DNA from: a virus | Strand: one strand, 5' to 3' | Length of the DNA stretch: 55,513 nt | Virus record (IMG/VR): IMGVR_UViG_3300030090_003604 | Span: 1-55,513 of that record | Shown: positions 6,428 through 13,557 of the stretch, in pieces | How positions within the stretch are numbered: position 1 is the first letter of the stretch | Layout: each line of letters begins with the position of its first letter | Translations under genes and position numbers: made by a program | The notes under the pieces: model-generated | What the model was told of the DNA's origin: nothing | The model's input: the letters and a program-made list of their open reading frames with translations, nothing else | Database searches by the model: none

Positions 6428-6646
6428 TTAGGACTCTTGCGAGTCCTTTTTTGTAAGTTTGGCAACTGCTTCCTCTAATAGTAAGGTTGCGAGTCCTGTA
6501 GGTTTCATATCCTTAAATTTAGAGAACTCGATATTTGTTTCACTTCCACAAGTGGGACAAATATTAGTTGATGATTTTTTTGTTAATGTTTCCAGCTGCT
6601 CATAACACTCGTCAGAAATACGAATGTTAAACTGTCTTTTTTGCAT
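6428..6646 (-). CDS. Ribbon-helix-helix-like protein with CxxC insertion
   Basis: A 72-residue protein. RQFNIRISDECYEQLETLTKK (about 3-23) looks like the strand and first helix of a ribbon-helix-helix DNA-binding fold, and MKPTGLATLLLEEAVAKL (about 48-65) like the second helix. Between them is an insert of about 20 residues with CPTCG. Such proteins normally dimerise and repress promoters. GGAGG stands 10 bases before the ATG. Last gene of the leftward 8118-6428 operon. Role as a regulator is inferred. Confidence 0.65.
   Translation of the reverse strand: MQKRQFNIRISDECYEQLETLTKKSSTNICPTCGSETNIEFSKFKDMKPTGLATLLLEEAVAKLTKKDSQES
6430..6452 (+). terminator. Intrinsic terminator of the rightward early operon
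   Basis: AGGACTC-TTGC-GAGTCCT is a perfect 7-bp stem followed by six T, 22 bases after the stop of the last plus-strand gene. The right arm contains a copy of GCGAGTC. It lies inside the 3' end of the convergent minus-strand gene at 6428. Confidence 0.8.
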
Positions 6647-6667
6647 TACTGCGAGTCCTCCGAGTCT

Positions 6668-6913
6668 TTAATAAGGGTTGTTGTTGTTGAAGAAAAAATC
6701 GTCAGATTTTGCTCCTTCCTGGTACGCTAAAATTTTTAATTTTTTAACGATTCCATTGATAGTACTCAGATTAAGAAATCTGAGTTTATCTTCTGGTCTT
6801 GCTTCTCTTTCAATGTGTAAAACATGACGTAGCAAGTCCTCCAGCTGATCATGTTCCAATTTGGATAAACCAAGTTGGAAAATTTCTTGTGTTTGCGAGT
6901 CTTTTAAGTTCAC
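6668..6913 (-). CDS. Hypothetical protein, 81 aa, GTG start
   Basis: An 81-residue, mostly helical protein (MNLKDSQTQEIFQLGLSKLEHDQLEDLL...) ending in NNNNPY. It begins with GTG in a GTGA overlap with the 58-aa gene upstream, so translation is coupled. No family recognised. A GCGAGTC copy lies in its first codons. Confidence 0.6.
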   Translation of the reverse strand: MNLKDSQTQEIFQLGLSKLEHDQLEDLLRHVLHIEREARPEDKLRFLNLSTINGIVKKLKILAYQEGAKSDDFFFNNNNPY

Positions 6914-7086
6914 TCCTCATCCTCCTCATAATCGTAAGTTGGTTCTGGTTCTTCTGTTAATTCAACATCAGCCCATGTATATTGTTTAATGCACTCGACA
7001 AAATCTACGAGTGCATCATTGCTTTTTTCATCAAAATCATTAGATGTATTAGTGATACATTGATCTACAAATTCATAAAGTTTCAT
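6910..7086 (-). CDS. Extremely acidic small protein, 58 aa
   Basis: A 58-residue protein with about 19 Asp/Glu and 3 Lys, ending DYEEDEE. It starts on an ATGA overlap with the upstream gene, preceded by AAAGGAGGTAACTAA, and its stop overlaps the GTG of the next gene, so it sits perfectly in the operon even though it is short. The charge profile suits a DNA mimic or a protein that titrates a basic partner; this is inference. Confidence 0.65.
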   Translation of the reverse strand: MKLYEFVDQCITNTSNDFDEKSNDALVDFVECIKQYTWADVELTEEPEPTYDYEEDEE

Positions 7087-7334
7087 TTAGTTACCTCCTT
7101 TGAAAAATAATCATGCAACTCATTAATGTGAGTTTGTAAGTCTAAAAGACAATCGCCTATCGAAATGCTTGAACCTTCCCAATCTTTTGGAATATCCATT
7201 AATGTTTTCGGTTCTTCTTCAAATTGACTTTCATCATATTCTTCTATGATGTCATCATTGATTGAATGACCTTTTATTGTTTCAACAACATCATTAATGT
7301 TGAATAACATATTTGCCATGTAATCTCTGTTCAT
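7083..7334 (-). CDS. Acidic hypothetical protein, 83 aa
   Basis: An 83-residue acidic protein (MNRDYMANMLFNINDVVETI...). It starts on an ATGA overlap with the 126-aa gene. Its last codons encode EVTK-stop from the same DNA that supplies the AGGAGGTAACTAA ribosome-binding site for the next gene; the upstream gene ends in the identical way, so this junction sequence is duplicated. Confidence 0.65.
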   Translation of the reverse strand: MNRDYMANMLFNINDVVETIKGHSINDDIIEEYDESQFEEEPKTLMDIPKDWEGSSISIGDCLLDLQTHINELHDYFSKEVTK

Positions 7335-7711
7335 TTAGTTACCTCCTTAAATGGGTTTGTTTGTCTGTAGCTGAAATAATTAGATTCATTATCTTGTGGC
7401 AAAATAATTCCAAGGCAAGGATCTTCTTGCCTTAGATATAAATGTACAGGTACTTTATTTGACTCTAAATAAATTCCCAAATGTTTATAAATATCTTCGG
7501 GAAAATCATCAGCAGAATCATAATCATAAAATCCACTTTTGTTGTAGATATAAACTGATCTTGTTCCACAAGAATCTACATTCGTAAGAACACCTAAAGA
7601 AAATTTTGCCATATAAGTATTATTGAAATTATCAATAAAATCTTCATGTGGACGATTATCATCTTTATCGGTAGATCCGATAATTAATGTAATTGGTCTA
7701 GGTTTTGTCAT
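7331..7711 (-). CDS. Hypothetical protein, 126 aa
   Basis: A 126-residue protein (MTKPRPITLIIGSTDKDDN...) with a beta-rich pattern and mixed charges. It starts on a 1-base overlap with the 135-aa gene (CATTATG region) with GAGGAGG upstream. No family recognised. Ends with EVTK-stop overlapping the next gene's signal, as its neighbour does. Confidence 0.65.
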   Translation of the reverse strand: MTKPRPITLIIGSTDKDDNRPHEDFIDNFNNTYMAKFSLGVLTNVDSCGTRSVYIYNKSGFYDYDSADDFPEDIYKHLGIYLESNKVPVHLYLRQEDPCLGIILPQDNESNYFSYRQTNPFKEVTK

Positions 7712-8118
7712 TATGCAACCTCCTCTTTAATATCATTTGTTGCATAACCTTCGATTCTTTTTGCAAGTGGTTCTATTAATGGATCATAATGTCCATCCTC
7801 ATCTTCTTTTTTCTCCCAATTACTAATATAATCATGTACAAACTTATATCCCTTTTCTCTTTTTTGATCCCAATTAAGATCATCCCAACCTTCTGTTTTT
7901 TCTAACTCTTTGTTTTTCTCCATCTGCTCTTTTTCTTTTGCAGTATATTCATCGGTATGAACTCTTTCTACACAGATCTGGTCATCTGAAAACAAGTAGT
8001 CCAGACCTCTTCCATAACATAAGTAATTCATGTCAGATAAACGTCTGTTATCTGCTTTAGCAATTCTGGAAAGCAGATCATAGTCTCTATCAGAAACTAA
8101 GATTTCAATTTTTTTCAT
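7711..8118 (-). CDS. Probable ribbon-helix-helix regulator, 135 aa
   Basis: A 135-residue protein. MKKIEILVSDRDYDLLSRIAKADNR (1-25) resembles the strand-helix start of ribbon-helix-helix proteins, followed by a charged helical region and an acidic C-terminus. The ATG at 8118 is chosen over an upstream frame because the promoter element at 8131-8167 would otherwise lie inside the gene. First gene of the leftward early operon; it may autoregulate, an inference from position. Confidence 0.6.
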   Translation of the reverse strand: MKKIEILVSDRDYDLLSRIAKADNRRLSDMNYLCYGRGLDYLFSDDQICVERVHTDEYTAKEKEQMEKNKELEKTEGWDDLNWDQKREKGYKFVHDYISNWEKKEDEDGHYDPLIEPLAKRIEGYATNDIKEEVA

Positions 8119-8135
8119 AATAATAAATGAATGTA

Positions 8136-8167
8136 CCCCCTTATTATAGTTCATTTCCTAGCAAATT
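8136..8167 (-). promoter_or_regulatory. Leftward early promoter, second copy of the element
   Basis: On the minus strand: AATTTGCTAG, 8 bases, CTATAAT, one base, AGGGGG, identical in spacing to the rightward promoter at 4147-4178. The -10 is at 8143-8148. It would drive the operon 8118-6428. The ligase gene stops at 8176, just upstream. Confidence 0.7.
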
Positions 8168-8175
8168 ACTATCTT

Positions 8176-8952
8176 TTATTCTGGATTTTTCCATTCCTTA
8201 ACAGCAATCGCCCAATCGGGTGCAATACTATCCGAACCTAATTCTGCTTGTAATTTATGGCTATTAACTTTAACTACCAATCCATCTGTTGGATATCTTG
8301 AAAAAATTAAACTATCTAACCAATCATTATGTAAAATTTTTACTTTCTTTAAAACATAAGTTGCTATGCGTACATGACCACAAACATGAAATCCTAAACA
8401 TAATAATTCTTGTAAGGTATCAACTTCATATCCACTATCTCTACCGATAACTTCAAAAGCACAGAATGCGAGTCCTTCTCCTGTAGGACATTTCCTCCTC
8501 ATGTGTCCCGCTGCAAGTCTTTGACTTTTACTATGTCCAGTTAATCCATAAACTTCTCCTCTTATTTCTATAGAATCTAAATAATTTATTTGCTGTGGAA
8601 CATTACTAACTTTTCTCATTGCATAAGTAATATCTTTTCCTTTTCTATTCCAAGCCTTAACAAGTCTTCCATATTTATATCTAAGAGCTACAGCACAACC
8701 ATCTATCTTTGGTTCGACTATCACTTCTGTATTATGTGGCAAGTCTTTATACCAATTTTCAAAAGGTTGATTACCTAAAGAAAGAAGATGTGTACCTCCT
8801 CCAGGAGAAAGTAATATTGGATGATCAGGTGCTATATCTACTAATTCTGCTCTTAATTTATCAAACTCTAAATCAGACACTAAAGGATTACCAGCTCTAT
8901 ATGCTTCATCTAATAATTGTATTTTGTTTGCTAATTCTTCTACGTTAGTCAA
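8176..8952 (-). CDS. NAD-dependent DNA ligase, adenylation domain only
   Basis: A 258-residue homologue of the LigA adenylation domain. Visible motifs are EPKIDGCAVALRY (80-92, with Lys82 the expected AMP-linked lysine), EIRGEVY (about 128-134), a Phe-Cys-Ala-Phe-Glu segment, and PTDGLVVKVN (about 222-231). The N-terminal part has the YRAGNPLVSDLEFDKL helix pair that binds NAD. The OB-fold, zinc finger, HhH and BRCT domains of cellular LigA are absent, as in other short phage ligases. It likely seals nicks in phage DNA. The start is TTG; no ATG lies near the N-terminus. Confidence 0.85.
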   Translation of the reverse strand: MTNVEELANKIQLLDEAYRAGNPLVSDLEFDKLRAELVDIAPDHPILLSPGGGTHLLSLGNQPFENWYKDLPHNTEVIVEPKIDGCAVALRYKYGRLVKAWNRKGKDITYAMRKVSNVPQQINYLDSIEIRGEVYGLTGHSKSQRLAAGHMRRKCPTGEGLAFCAFEVIGRDSGYEVDTLQELLCLGFHVCGHVRIATYVLKKVKILHNDWLDSLIFSRYPTDGLVVKVNSHKLQAELGSDSIAPDWAIAVKEWKNPE

Positions 8953-8988
8953 AAGAATAAATACTTGCTACTAATATCCTAGCATTAT

Positions 8989-9783
8989 CTAATAAGGTTT
9001 GCCCGCTTTATTTACATTTTTCCTTAAAAATCTAGGTAACTCTCTTTTTGCTATTGCTGAAATCTGCACTCCAAAAGATTGTTTTGGTTTTATTTTTGGA
9101 GTTTTTACAAATGCAAATAATGGTCTAACAAATTCTTTGTTTTTATCTAACACCATTCTATATATACCCGCTTCGAGTCTTTTATTTTTACTTTCCCCTT
9201 TATAACGAACTGCAAATGTTCTTCCTTGATGTATCAACTCTCCTTTTCCTTTTCTTTTCTTACCTTTAAATTTACCTTTTCTAGTATTAGACAAACCCCA
9301 AATTGTATTTCTATAAATTGTAGGTTTAACATTACCAAAAGCATTTAATTGTATATCAGTTGTATTTCTCAAGTTAGCTACAGGATATTCATCTTTACTC
9401 ATGTAATTTTTATTTCTAAGATATTGAACAAATCTGGTTGGATATGGTTCAGTAGAACCACCACCAATTACTGGGTATAAATATTTTGAGGGAGCATTAC
9501 TTTTTTTTTCTTTATTGTATAAATAAAAATCAACTTCATTTTTTCTAGGTTTATATAAGACACTATCTTTTGTTAAGTCTACAGGTTGTCTAAATTTATT
9601 TTTTCCTTTTTGAAAATTATAAGGCAAACCTTTTTTTGAAGGATCATTTGTAGAACCACCACGAGCAATAAAATAACCTAATTCTTCTGCTGTTAAATAA
9701 ACTGCATTTCTTAACGATTTAGGATTATATTTATCAAAATTCTTTATAAACTTCTTCGCATTAAATGTTACTTTAGTTGCCAT
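8989..9783 (-). CDS. Hypothetical basic protein, possibly gpZ-like tail protein
   Basis: A 264-residue, very basic protein. The start MATKVTFNAKKFIKNF at ATG 9783 is preferred to a TTG four codons earlier. It has an N-terminal helix followed by LRNAVYLTAEELGYFIARGG, a Lys/Arg-rich centre, and a C-terminus KRELPRFLRKNVNKAG. This order (N-terminal helix, basic middle, late ...RELP...) loosely recalls lambda minor tail protein Z, and the tail operon here lacks a Z gene between the FII-like and U-like genes. The similarity is weak; a DNA-binding role is the alternative given its replication-gene neighbours. Confidence 0.5.
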   Translation of the reverse strand: MATKVTFNAKKFIKNFDKYNPKSLRNAVYLTAEELGYFIARGGSTNDPSKKGLPYNFQKGKNKFRQPVDLTKDSVLYKPRKNEVDFYLYNKEKKSNAPSKYLYPVIGGGSTEPYPTRFVQYLRNKNYMSKDEYPVANLRNTTDIQLNAFGNVKPTIYRNTIWGLSNTRKGKFKGKKRKGKGELIHQGRTFAVRYKGESKNKRLEAGIYRMVLDKNKEFVRPLFAFVKTPKIKPKQSFGVQISAIAKRELPRFLRKNVNKAGKPY

Positions 9784-9841
9784 AATTTTTATCAATTAAA
9801 GTAATTAAATACAGTATAGCAAGTCTTCATTTTTTGAGACT

Positions 9842-10042
9842 GTGTCCAACCTTGAGCTGGTGTCCAAGCATTTTCTTATATATATTGTTTTTTATTAGGT
9901 GTTAATAAGATATCCCCTTTTTAGCCCTATCTTGTAGGTTATTGTATAAAAAAAGTACTTTATAGGTTTTAGGTTGGACGTTAGACACAATCAGTTGTGG
10001 ACAGGGTGTCCAACCTGTGTCCAACCTCCAGGTGTCCAACCT
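9842..10042. repeat. GTGTCCAACCT repeat array beside the primase-helicase
   Basis: Exact copies at 9842-9852, 10006-10016, 10017-10027 (directly abutting) and 10032-10042; a near copy GTGTCCAAGCA at 9860-9870; an inverted copy AGGTTGGACG at 9971-9980. A partial copy, GTGTCC, lies at 10065 in the 3' end of the primase-helicase gene. The 268-base spacer holds no credible gene. Repeats next to a primase-helicase recall the iterons bound by phage P4 alpha protein; initiator binding is inferred. Confidence 0.65.
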
Positions 10043-10051
10043 CTTAATAAT

Positions 10052-12193
10052 TTATATAGAAATGGTGTCCGAGTCTCGAATGTAGACCCATTTGCGACTA
10101 CCTCTCCCTCCTCTGCGTTTTTTAACGAGTCCCAAGTCTCTTAAAATTGATGCAATTTGCATTTGATCTCCTCTGGTTTGTCGTTCAATTGGTTTTTCAA
10201 TTGCTTCTGTAAGTACGACCTCTGTTGTTAACTCACGACCCCTATTTTTTGGTTCATTTATATAACTTTCTATGACAGATTTCCAAGGACTATCTATTAA
10301 ATATTGAATGTTTTCGTTATTAATTATTGATTCAGATTCGCTATCTAAAACCCAAGGCTCATGATTATGATAAGCAGAAACAACAGAACTCCAAAGCGAG
10401 TCTCTTTCATCAACTAAACCTTTAATATCAATTTGATCATTAATATTTTTAGTAGTTGGAATAATCCAAAACCTTCTTGATCCAGTATCATCTATTAACA
10501 ATCCATCTGTCTTATTACTAGTCCCTACTATTATTCCTCTTCTTTTAAATACTTCTGTTGATTTTCCATATGGCACTCTAAAAATATCTGTGGCTTGTGA
10601 TAAAAATGCTTTTACTTCTCCAGCCTGTTTTCTTGTGGTCAAGTAATCCATTTCGGAGAATTCCATAATCCAACTGCGGTGTAGTACCATCAACGAGTCT
10701 TTGTTTGATATATCTTTTAAAGCATCAGAAAAAAAAGCACCTCCAAGCTTCTCCCAAAAAGTACTTTTTCTAGCTCCTTGTTTTCCAACAATAATGCAAC
10801 AGTTATCAAACTTACAGCCAGGTTCAAAAACACGAGCTACTGCTGCGATTAAGGTGCATTTCAACATTTTATCGTAAATTGTAGGAGCAATATCTTTATC
10901 TTCGGGTCTTAAATATGTTGTTGCCAGCTCATCTATATAAGTATGTTCAACAGTAGCAGAAACGTGTTTTAAATATTCTTTAACAGGATCATATTCATTT
11001 TCTCTTGCTGCTTGCACAACACAATCAAAAGCTAAATCTTTTGATACTTTTATTCCTTTATCTGCAAGTTTTAAATAATATCTTTCTAACGAGTTTTCTC
11101 CTTCACAAACTTCTTTTCCTTCTTCTATCTGTTGAGTAAAAATATTATATCTGAATGGATTATCTCCTTTATTTTTTTTCCTTAGTTGCTCCATTAATTG
11201 ATTTGCTTCCATTTTTTGTAATGGTTGTTTTTCCATTACAGTAATCTGATCAGGATTTTCTATACTTTTTATCTCTACAAGTTTTGGTGGATTATATCCA
11301 GATTCTCGTGCGAGATACCAAAAAGTCCCTGCCTCAATTTGAGAACCTCCAGATTTTGCAATCTGTTCAATACCACCCCATTGAGGAGAATGTTGTTGCA
11401 TTAAAGATATTGCATCGCTTGAAGATCTATTTGCATCATTGCAAGCTTTTATAAGTCCCCATAATAAATTCCGATAATAATCGTAAGTACCAGTTCCAGG
11501 TACACGAGGAGGAATGCAGTTTAGTGCTTCTTTTATATCCTCAAAAGTGCCTTTTCTATATTCTTTAAATTGTTTACTTTTTTTTATTTTTTCTGTTTGT
11601 ACTTTATCGGGCAAACAATCTTCTATATCTTTAACAGTATATTTTTGATCACATGAGTTAATGATTTTAGTCATCTCTCTTTTTGTGCCATCATCTCCCA
11701 TATGAAAAGTTCCTGGAAGACGCATAACTCGTGATGGATTTTTTAAAGCCCTGTCAGCATCTGCATAATCTAGTAATCTTTCTTGAATAGGTCGCCAAGT
11801 CTTCGGATCTATTGTCTTTTTTAAAACCCAATAATTATGAATAGATTTACCTCCTGTATCTATCTGAAGAGTTGGTTCTTTAAGACCTAAAGTTCTCCAC
11901 AAATCGACCTGTTCGGATTTTGGCCTATCGTCCCATTCAACAAACAGCGCTCGGCAACCTGTTATTTCACTATCTGTATCACCACCATCATTCACTACAA
12001 CATAAACACCTCTACCTTCTATCTGACATTGTGTAATCCAATCAATATCTGCATTCGATTTTTTACCACGATCAGTATTTTTAAGAGGATGTCCTTTAGG
12101 ATAAAAAGAACGTAATCTTACTGTATTTTTATCTTTGCCAAGAATTTTGAGGAAAGTCCTCCATTGCAACTTATCAAGTTTTAAGTCAGACAT
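10052..12193 (-). CDS. Primase-helicase with VapE-type ATPase domain
   Basis: A 713-residue fusion. The N-terminal part has FVEWDDR (about 88-94), SIHNYWVLKK and a SRVMRLPGTFHMGDDG segment typical of archaeo-eukaryotic-type (RepB/PriCT-like) primases. The C-terminal half is a virulence-associated-E (VapE, superfamily III-like) ATPase: GKQGARKSTFWEKLGG is the Walker A region, WIMEFSEMD the Walker B region, followed by GTSNKTDGLLIDDTGSRRFW with the arginine-finger segment. It should prime and unwind at the phage origin. The array of GTGTCCAACCT repeats begins right after its stop. It lies next to VRR-NUC, methyltransferase and SF2 helicase genes. Confidence 0.88.
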   Translation of the reverse strand: MSDLKLDKLQWRTFLKILGKDKNTVRLRSFYPKGHPLKNTDRGKKSNADIDWITQCQIEGRGVYVVVNDGGDTDSEITGCRALFVEWDDRPKSEQVDLWRTLGLKEPTLQIDTGGKSIHNYWVLKKTIDPKTWRPIQERLLDYADADRALKNPSRVMRLPGTFHMGDDGTKREMTKIINSCDQKYTVKDIEDCLPDKVQTEKIKKSKQFKEYRKGTFEDIKEALNCIPPRVPGTGTYDYYRNLLWGLIKACNDANRSSSDAISLMQQHSPQWGGIEQIAKSGGSQIEAGTFWYLARESGYNPPKLVEIKSIENPDQITVMEKQPLQKMEANQLMEQLRKKNKGDNPFRYNIFTQQIEEGKEVCEGENSLERYYLKLADKGIKVSKDLAFDCVVQAARENEYDPVKEYLKHVSATVEHTYIDELATTYLRPEDKDIAPTIYDKMLKCTLIAAVARVFEPGCKFDNCCIIVGKQGARKSTFWEKLGGAFFSDALKDISNKDSLMVLHRSWIMEFSEMDYLTTRKQAGEVKAFLSQATDIFRVPYGKSTEVFKRRGIIVGTSNKTDGLLIDDTGSRRFWIIPTTKNINDQIDIKGLVDERDSLWSSVVSAYHNHEPWVLDSESESIINNENIQYLIDSPWKSVIESYINEPKNRGRELTTEVVLTEAIEKPIERQTRGDQMQIASILRDLGLVKKRRGGRGSRKWVYIRDSDTISI

Positions 12194-12209
12194 TAATTTT
12201 GTGGTGGTA

Positions 12210-12566
12210 TTAACTTAGGGACAAAATATTGAAAACATCTTTAATGCTTCTGGCTACTCCTGTAATGCCCCCAGATTTATTGATGAAGTTAAGCCAATTG
12301 TTTTGTTGAGGTGTAAGTTTGCCTTTTTCTGTTTTTATTTCTATTGAGACAAACTGTGCGATTTCTTGTCCAATCATGTCTTCGGTAATTTTTATTTTCT
12401 TAAAACCGATAAGATCAGAAGAACCTTTAGCTAACCCGAACTGAACGTATCTTCCTGTTCTTGGGTCGGGAAGTTGCCCCACTTGATTACGAAAAAGGCG
12501 AAGAGTTGGTATCTTGCCGATTGCAAGTCGGATTTCCTGTTGAAGCTTAGTTTCATTGTTGCTCAC
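12210..12566 (-). CDS. VRR-NUC domain nuclease
   Basis: A 118-residue protein matching the VRR-NUC (PD-(D/E)XK) family: early helix with ETKLQQEIRLAI, GLAKGSSDLIGFKK with the catalytic Asp (about 47-60), FVSIEIKTEKGKLTPQQ with the E-x-K pair (about 72-88), and a late GGITGVARS. Stand-alone VRR-NUC proteins cut branched or nicked DNA and often sit next to phage helicases. Its start overlaps the end of the methyltransferase gene by 14 bases. Confidence 0.88.
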   Translation of the reverse strand: MSNNETKLQQEIRLAIGKIPTLRLFRNQVGQLPDPRTGRYVQFGLAKGSSDLIGFKKIKITEDMIGQEIAQFVSIEIKTEKGKLTPQQNNWLNFINKSGGITGVARSIKDVFNILSLS

Positions 12567-13557
12567 GCTCCAATTGTATAACCCTTTGCAAGGGTATAGC
12601 TGCGACAGCTGGCACTATCGTGTTTCCGAGTTGCTTGAGTCTCTGAATTCGTTGACTTGCGTCCAATTTATTGGATAACCCATCATCTCCTCTACGAATC
12701 GTGGGTTGAGATATGTATTGTCTCCAGTTTGGGTTAAGACGTCTGATATTCTGCGTTTTCCATGTCGGTCTATAAATCCTTGACCCGACCTTCCCTTGTA
12801 ATCCGTTGCTGTCGGGGTTGGAAGAATTGATACTGCATCTCTCAGTTTTACTCCCCATCTGACTCCCTCTTTGTTTTCCCTGTAAAAAGTTTCGTTCTTG
12901 TATTGAACATCCTTCACCACTCCCCCCTCCACATCCGATGCTCTCGGTGTTGGAAGCATTGGATATTTTTTCGTTGGAATTCCTATTTGTTTGCATATCC
13001 CCTCCTTTAGATTGTCTCCATAACCTAGATTCGTCCTTCCAGGTTCGCTTGCTCTCGGAGTTGGAAGAAAATCCAAGCAACCACCAGCGATCCCTTTGAT
13101 GGCAAGCTCCAACAAAGCTGCTTGGTATACAACACCATTCTGCATCGTACCCTGCCTCGAAAATGTCTCGGAGAACGATGTCCATTCCGTTAGTAAGGAT
13201 CGCTGATACGTTTTCCAAGATGAAGTATTTTGGTCGTACCATGCGTATGGTTCTGATGAGTTGAAACCAGAGACCAGATTTTGAAGTCTCCGTGATGCCT
13301 TCCCTATGTCCTGCCTGTGAGATTGATTGACATGGAAATCCCCCAGTGATAACGTCTGCTGAATATGGTTTGGCTCTGTAGGTTGTGATGTCATCGTGAA
13401 TAGGAATGTTTGGAAAATTTTTGTTTAGTACTTGTTGACAGTATGGATCAATTTCTATGAACTGTACTGTTTCAAATCCACCTACAAGGTTTTCTGCAGC
13501 GTAACTAAAACCGCCAATCCCTGCAAATGTATCTAGAAGTCTTAATTTTTTTGTCAT
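12553..13557 (-). CDS. DNA (cytosine-5) methyltransferase
   Basis: A 334-residue enzyme with the ordered m5C motifs: DTFAGIGG (9-16) for S-adenosylmethionine, GGFPCQS (72-78) with catalytic Cys76, ENV (115-117), QRDRWW (154-159), a variable target-recognition stretch (about 164-290), and RIQRLKQLGNTIVPAVA near the end. It probably modifies phage DNA against host restriction. The recognition stretch is unusually rich in Ser, Asn and Gly because the same DNA also holds another long reading frame (12615-13394). The region looks less AT-rich than its neighbours, consistent with acquisition. It overlaps both flanking genes by a few bases. Confidence 0.92.
   Translation of the reverse strand: MTKKLRLLDTFAGIGGFSYAAENLVGGFETVQFIEIDPYCQQVLNKNFPNIPIHDDITTYRAKPYSADVITGGFPCQSISQAGHREGITETSKSGLWFQLIRTIRMVRPKYFILENVSAILTNGMDIVLRDIFEAGYDAEWCCIPSSFVGACHQRDRWWLLGFSSNSESKRTWKDESRLWRQSKGGDMQTNRNSNEKISNASNTESIGCGGGSGEGCSIQERNFLQGKQRGSQMGSKTERCSINSSNPDSNGLQGKVGSRIYRPTWKTQNIRRLNPNWRQYISQPTIRRGDDGLSNKLDASQRIQRLKQLGNTIVPAVAAIPLQRVIQLEREQQ
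12615..13394 (-). CDS. Nested overlapping frame with LPTPxAxD repeats, 259 aa
   Basis: A 259-codon open frame wholly inside the methyltransferase gene, +1 relative to it. It encodes three LPTP motifs (LPTPRASE, LPTPRASD, LPTPTATD) and ends with NPRFVEEMMGYPINWT. I associate LPTPxAxD plus N-P-x-[FW]-V-E-x-x-M-G-[YF]-P-x-x-W-T with phage proteins annotated as methyltransferase-related; that is from memory. The three DNA copies of the motif vary at the third base of the Thr codon (ACT/ACA/ACC), silent here but Ser/Thr/Pro in the methyltransferase frame, which argues that this frame is selected. Its start, expression and role are unknown. Confidence 0.6.
   Translation of the reverse strand: MTSQPTEPNHIQQTLSLGDFHVNQSHRQDIGKASRRLQNLVSGFNSSEPYAWYDQNTSSWKTYQRSLLTEWTSFSETFSRQGTMQNGVVYQAALLELAIKGIAGGCLDFLPTPRASEPGRTNLGYGDNLKEGICKQIGIPTKKYPMLPTPRASDVEGGVVKDVQYKNETFYRENKEGVRWGVKLRDAVSILPTPTATDYKGRSGQGFIDRHGKRRISDVLTQTGDNTYLNPRFVEEMMGYPINWTQVNEFRDSSNSETR
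12802..13067 (-). repeat. Three 23-bp near-identical motifs in the overlapping genes
   Basis: Near-identical copies at 13045-13067, 12934-12956 and 12802-12824, each beginning CTTCCAAC on the minus strand. They encode S-N-x-[ED]-S in the methyltransferase frame and LPTPxA in the nested frame. Confidence 0.75.
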
